Part shown: positions 62,377 to 64,000 of the stretch, piece after piece
Position numbering within the stretch: the first letter of the stretch is position 1
How the letters are laid out: each line of letters starts with the position of its first letter
Assembly (NCBI GenBank): GCA_002082585.1
Contig: CP020563.1
Span: 7,963,789 to 8,027,788 of the forward strand
DNA: 64,000 nucleotides
Direction: 5' to 3'
Source: Kitasatospora albolonga
Lineage (GTDB): Bacteria > Actinomycetota > Actinomycetes > Streptomycetales > Streptomycetaceae
Position numbers and translations under genes: made by a program
Notes under the pieces: generated by a model
The model's database searches: none
Seen by the model: the letters and a program-made list of their open reading frames with translations, nothing else
What the model was told of the DNA's origin: nothing

Positions 62377-64000
62377 GCCGAGCCGGTCCCGCAGATCACC
62401 GTCCGCGACGACGGCGAGGCGGTGGGGGCCCTCGTCGCGGGATGTGCTCGCGCTCAGGCAGACGTCCCCCTTCGTCGAGCTCCGGGTGCTCGTCCAGGCG
62501 GGCGGCCAGCTGTGCTGCCGCCTCCCGGAGTCCGGCGGCGCTGCGGGCCGACAGGGTCAGCAGATGGGGCCCGGTGCCGTGGCCGGCGGACGGGGTGCGG
62601 GGGGCGGGGGGCGGGGCCTGTTCGAGGACGGCGTGTGCGTTGGTGCCGCCGAACCCGAAGGCGTTGACGCCCGCCACGAGCGGCCCGGCACCGGTCCACT
62701 CCCGGGCCTCGGTCACCACGGAGAACCCCGGCGGGTGCGAGCCCCGGCGCGGGCGGTGCGTGGTGGAGCGATGCGGGGAGCCTGCGGTGGCCCAGGGCGA
62801 GGACGACCTTCACCAGGGAGGGCAGGGCGGCCGCGTTGAGGAGATGGCCGATGTTCGTCTTCACCGAACCGAGCAGCCGGGGCTCGCCATCAGCCCGTAC
62901 GGGAAAGGCGTGGGGCGAGCGACCGCAGCTCGATCGGGTCACCCACGGCCGTACCCGTGCCGTGGCCTCCACGTAGGAGACCGCGGCGGGTCGGTACCGG
63001 CTTCCTCGTACGCCCGGGTGATGACCTCGCGCTGCCGCAGCGGGTTGGGTGCCATGAGGCTCATCGACCGGCCGTCGTTGTTGACGGCCGTGCCCCGGAC
63101 CACCGCGAGTACCGGGTCGCCGGTGGTGCGGGCGGTGTCCAGCCGGGTCAGGACGAGGGCGGCGCCGCCCTCGCCGGGTACGAAACCGTCGGCACGGGCG
63201 CTGAAGGCGCGGCTGCGGCCGGTGGGGGAGAGAGCCTGCGCCTCCTCCAGCAGCCGGTGGCCGGTGGAGGTGAGGTGGAGGTTGACACCGCCGACGACGG
63301 CGAGGTCGCACTCGCCGTCCAGGAGGCTGCGCCGTGCCAGGTGCAGGGCCACCAGCCCCGACGAGCAGGCGGTGTCCACGGCGAGGGCCGGCCCGTCGAG
63401 GTCGAGCTCTGGGACCCGGGCGGCGATGAGGCTGGGCAGGTTCCCGGTGAGAGCACCGTGCACAGGAACCCCCTCGGCGCGGGCGCGGTCCAGGACGCTC
63501 CGGTAGCCGCTGTCCCCGACGGCGGCGAAGACACCGATCCTGCGCCCGCGCCGTCGGGCCGGCGTATCCGGCCCGCTCCAGGGCCTCGTGCGCGAGTTCC
63601 AGGAAGAGCCGCGCCTGCGGGTCCAGCGCGCGGGCCTCCTCCTCGCCGATGCCGAAGTATTCGGCATCGAACCGGTCCACCCGTCGAGCAGGCCGCCAGC
63701 GCTTCCCTCCGCCGCCCTGCTCGTTCCACCGCTCTTCCGGTACGGGGTGACGGCGTCGTGTCCGCTGCTGAGCAGGTCCCAGAACGCCTCGGGGGTATCG
63801 GCGCCGGGGAACCGGCACGCCATCGAGATGACAGCTGCGACGGGGTTGCCCTGACCGCTGTTCCGGCTCGCCCGCCGCTCGCTCTCCGGGGCGTCCAGGG
63901 CGGACGGCGAACGATCCGGGACAGCGGTCAGAAGATGACCGGCGAGCGCGGCGACGGTCCCGTGGTCGCGGATCACCGCCGAGGCAGAGTCACACCGAAG
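62377..64000 (-). CDS. upstream part of the megasynthase: ACP end and KS domain, multiply frameshifted, runs off right edge
   Basis: The stretch encodes, in pieces from three frames, the C-terminal end of an ACP ([16 protein letters not shown]) and an almost complete KS domain. KS landmarks are [35 protein letters not shown] (active-site Cys), [14 protein letters not shown], the HGTGT region, [21 protein letters not shown] and [18 protein letters not shown]. About nine single-base indels are needed to read it, at roughly 63742, 63720, 63682, 63550, 62985, 62965, 62910, 62727 and 62470, most in C/G runs. Every piece still matches the KS family, so sequence errors or very recent damage are likelier than long decay. 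The gene start lies beyond the window. Confidence 0.8.

Overview
This window reads as a chromosomal segment of a Streptomyces or close relative. Base composition is very GC-rich, GTG starts are common, and neighbouring genes often overlap by ATGA or GTGA. The gene content is typical of the genus: a roadblock protein and a conservon-type GTPase, TerD, DUF6397, SpoIIE phosphatases with PAS/GAF modules, Asp23/DUF6286 cell-envelope genes, an LAXTG-anchored surface protein, and a stand-alone second ctaD. I saw no rRNA, tRNA or CRISPR array.

Layout. 0-3.7 kb: a SWIM zinc-finger protein (cut by the left edge) translationally coupled to an SNF2 helicase. 3.9-9 kb: a fatty acid desaturase behind a perfect 17-bp palindrome, a small membrane protein, an MpaB-type protein, a methyltransferase, TerD and a short TatA. 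9-12.5 kb: an ArsR regulator overlapping an MgtA-type P-ATPase. 12.8-15.7 kb: parts of a conservon (GTPase, roadblock) and DUF6397. 15.8-22 kb: GNAT, the LAXTG protein, a PAS-GAF-SpoIIE-ATPase phosphatase, 3-hydroxyisobutyryl-CoA hydrolase and small proteins. 22.4-26.7 kb: a divergent Asp23 envelope-stress locus. One arm has Asp23, DUF2273-like and DUF6286-like genes; the other has an ECF sigma factor, a zinc-finger/Asp23 fusion and a small Asp23-like protein. 27.6-31.3 kb: an ABC exporter with its own two-component system. 31.5-33.7 kb: cytochrome oxidase subunit I with a small partner. 34-41 kb: FUSC transporter, an ECF sigma factor fused to a secreted CAP domain, MASE1, SpoIIE and DinB proteins. 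41.8-49.5 kb: an MptB-like mannosyltransferase, an ABC-F protein, a Sua5/YciO protein and two CNNM/CorC proteins. 50-52 kb: Spo0M and a two-gene unit encoding a small secreted two-cysteine peptide and a cysteine-rich partner.

52.5-64 kb is an accessory island. A scar holds a truncated PPOX gene and an IS5-type transposase fragment. It abuts the 3' end of a hybrid PKS-NRPS gene that runs leftward from beyond the right edge. Domain order is (ACP)-KS-AT-KR-ACP-C-A-PCP-C-linker-AAR-like reductase. The last domain resembles cyanobacterial acyl-ACP reductase, including the active-site cysteine region; as the C-terminal domain of an assembly line it is the most novel item here. The linkers carry several in-frame low-complexity expansions, notably a (Gly-Thr)n block inside the A domain. 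The KS portion in the last 1.6 kb is broken by about nine single-base indels, mostly in C/G runs, which look more like sequence errors than decay.

Starts were moved from the longest open frame to internal codons wherever a ribosome-binding site or a coupled stop supported it.
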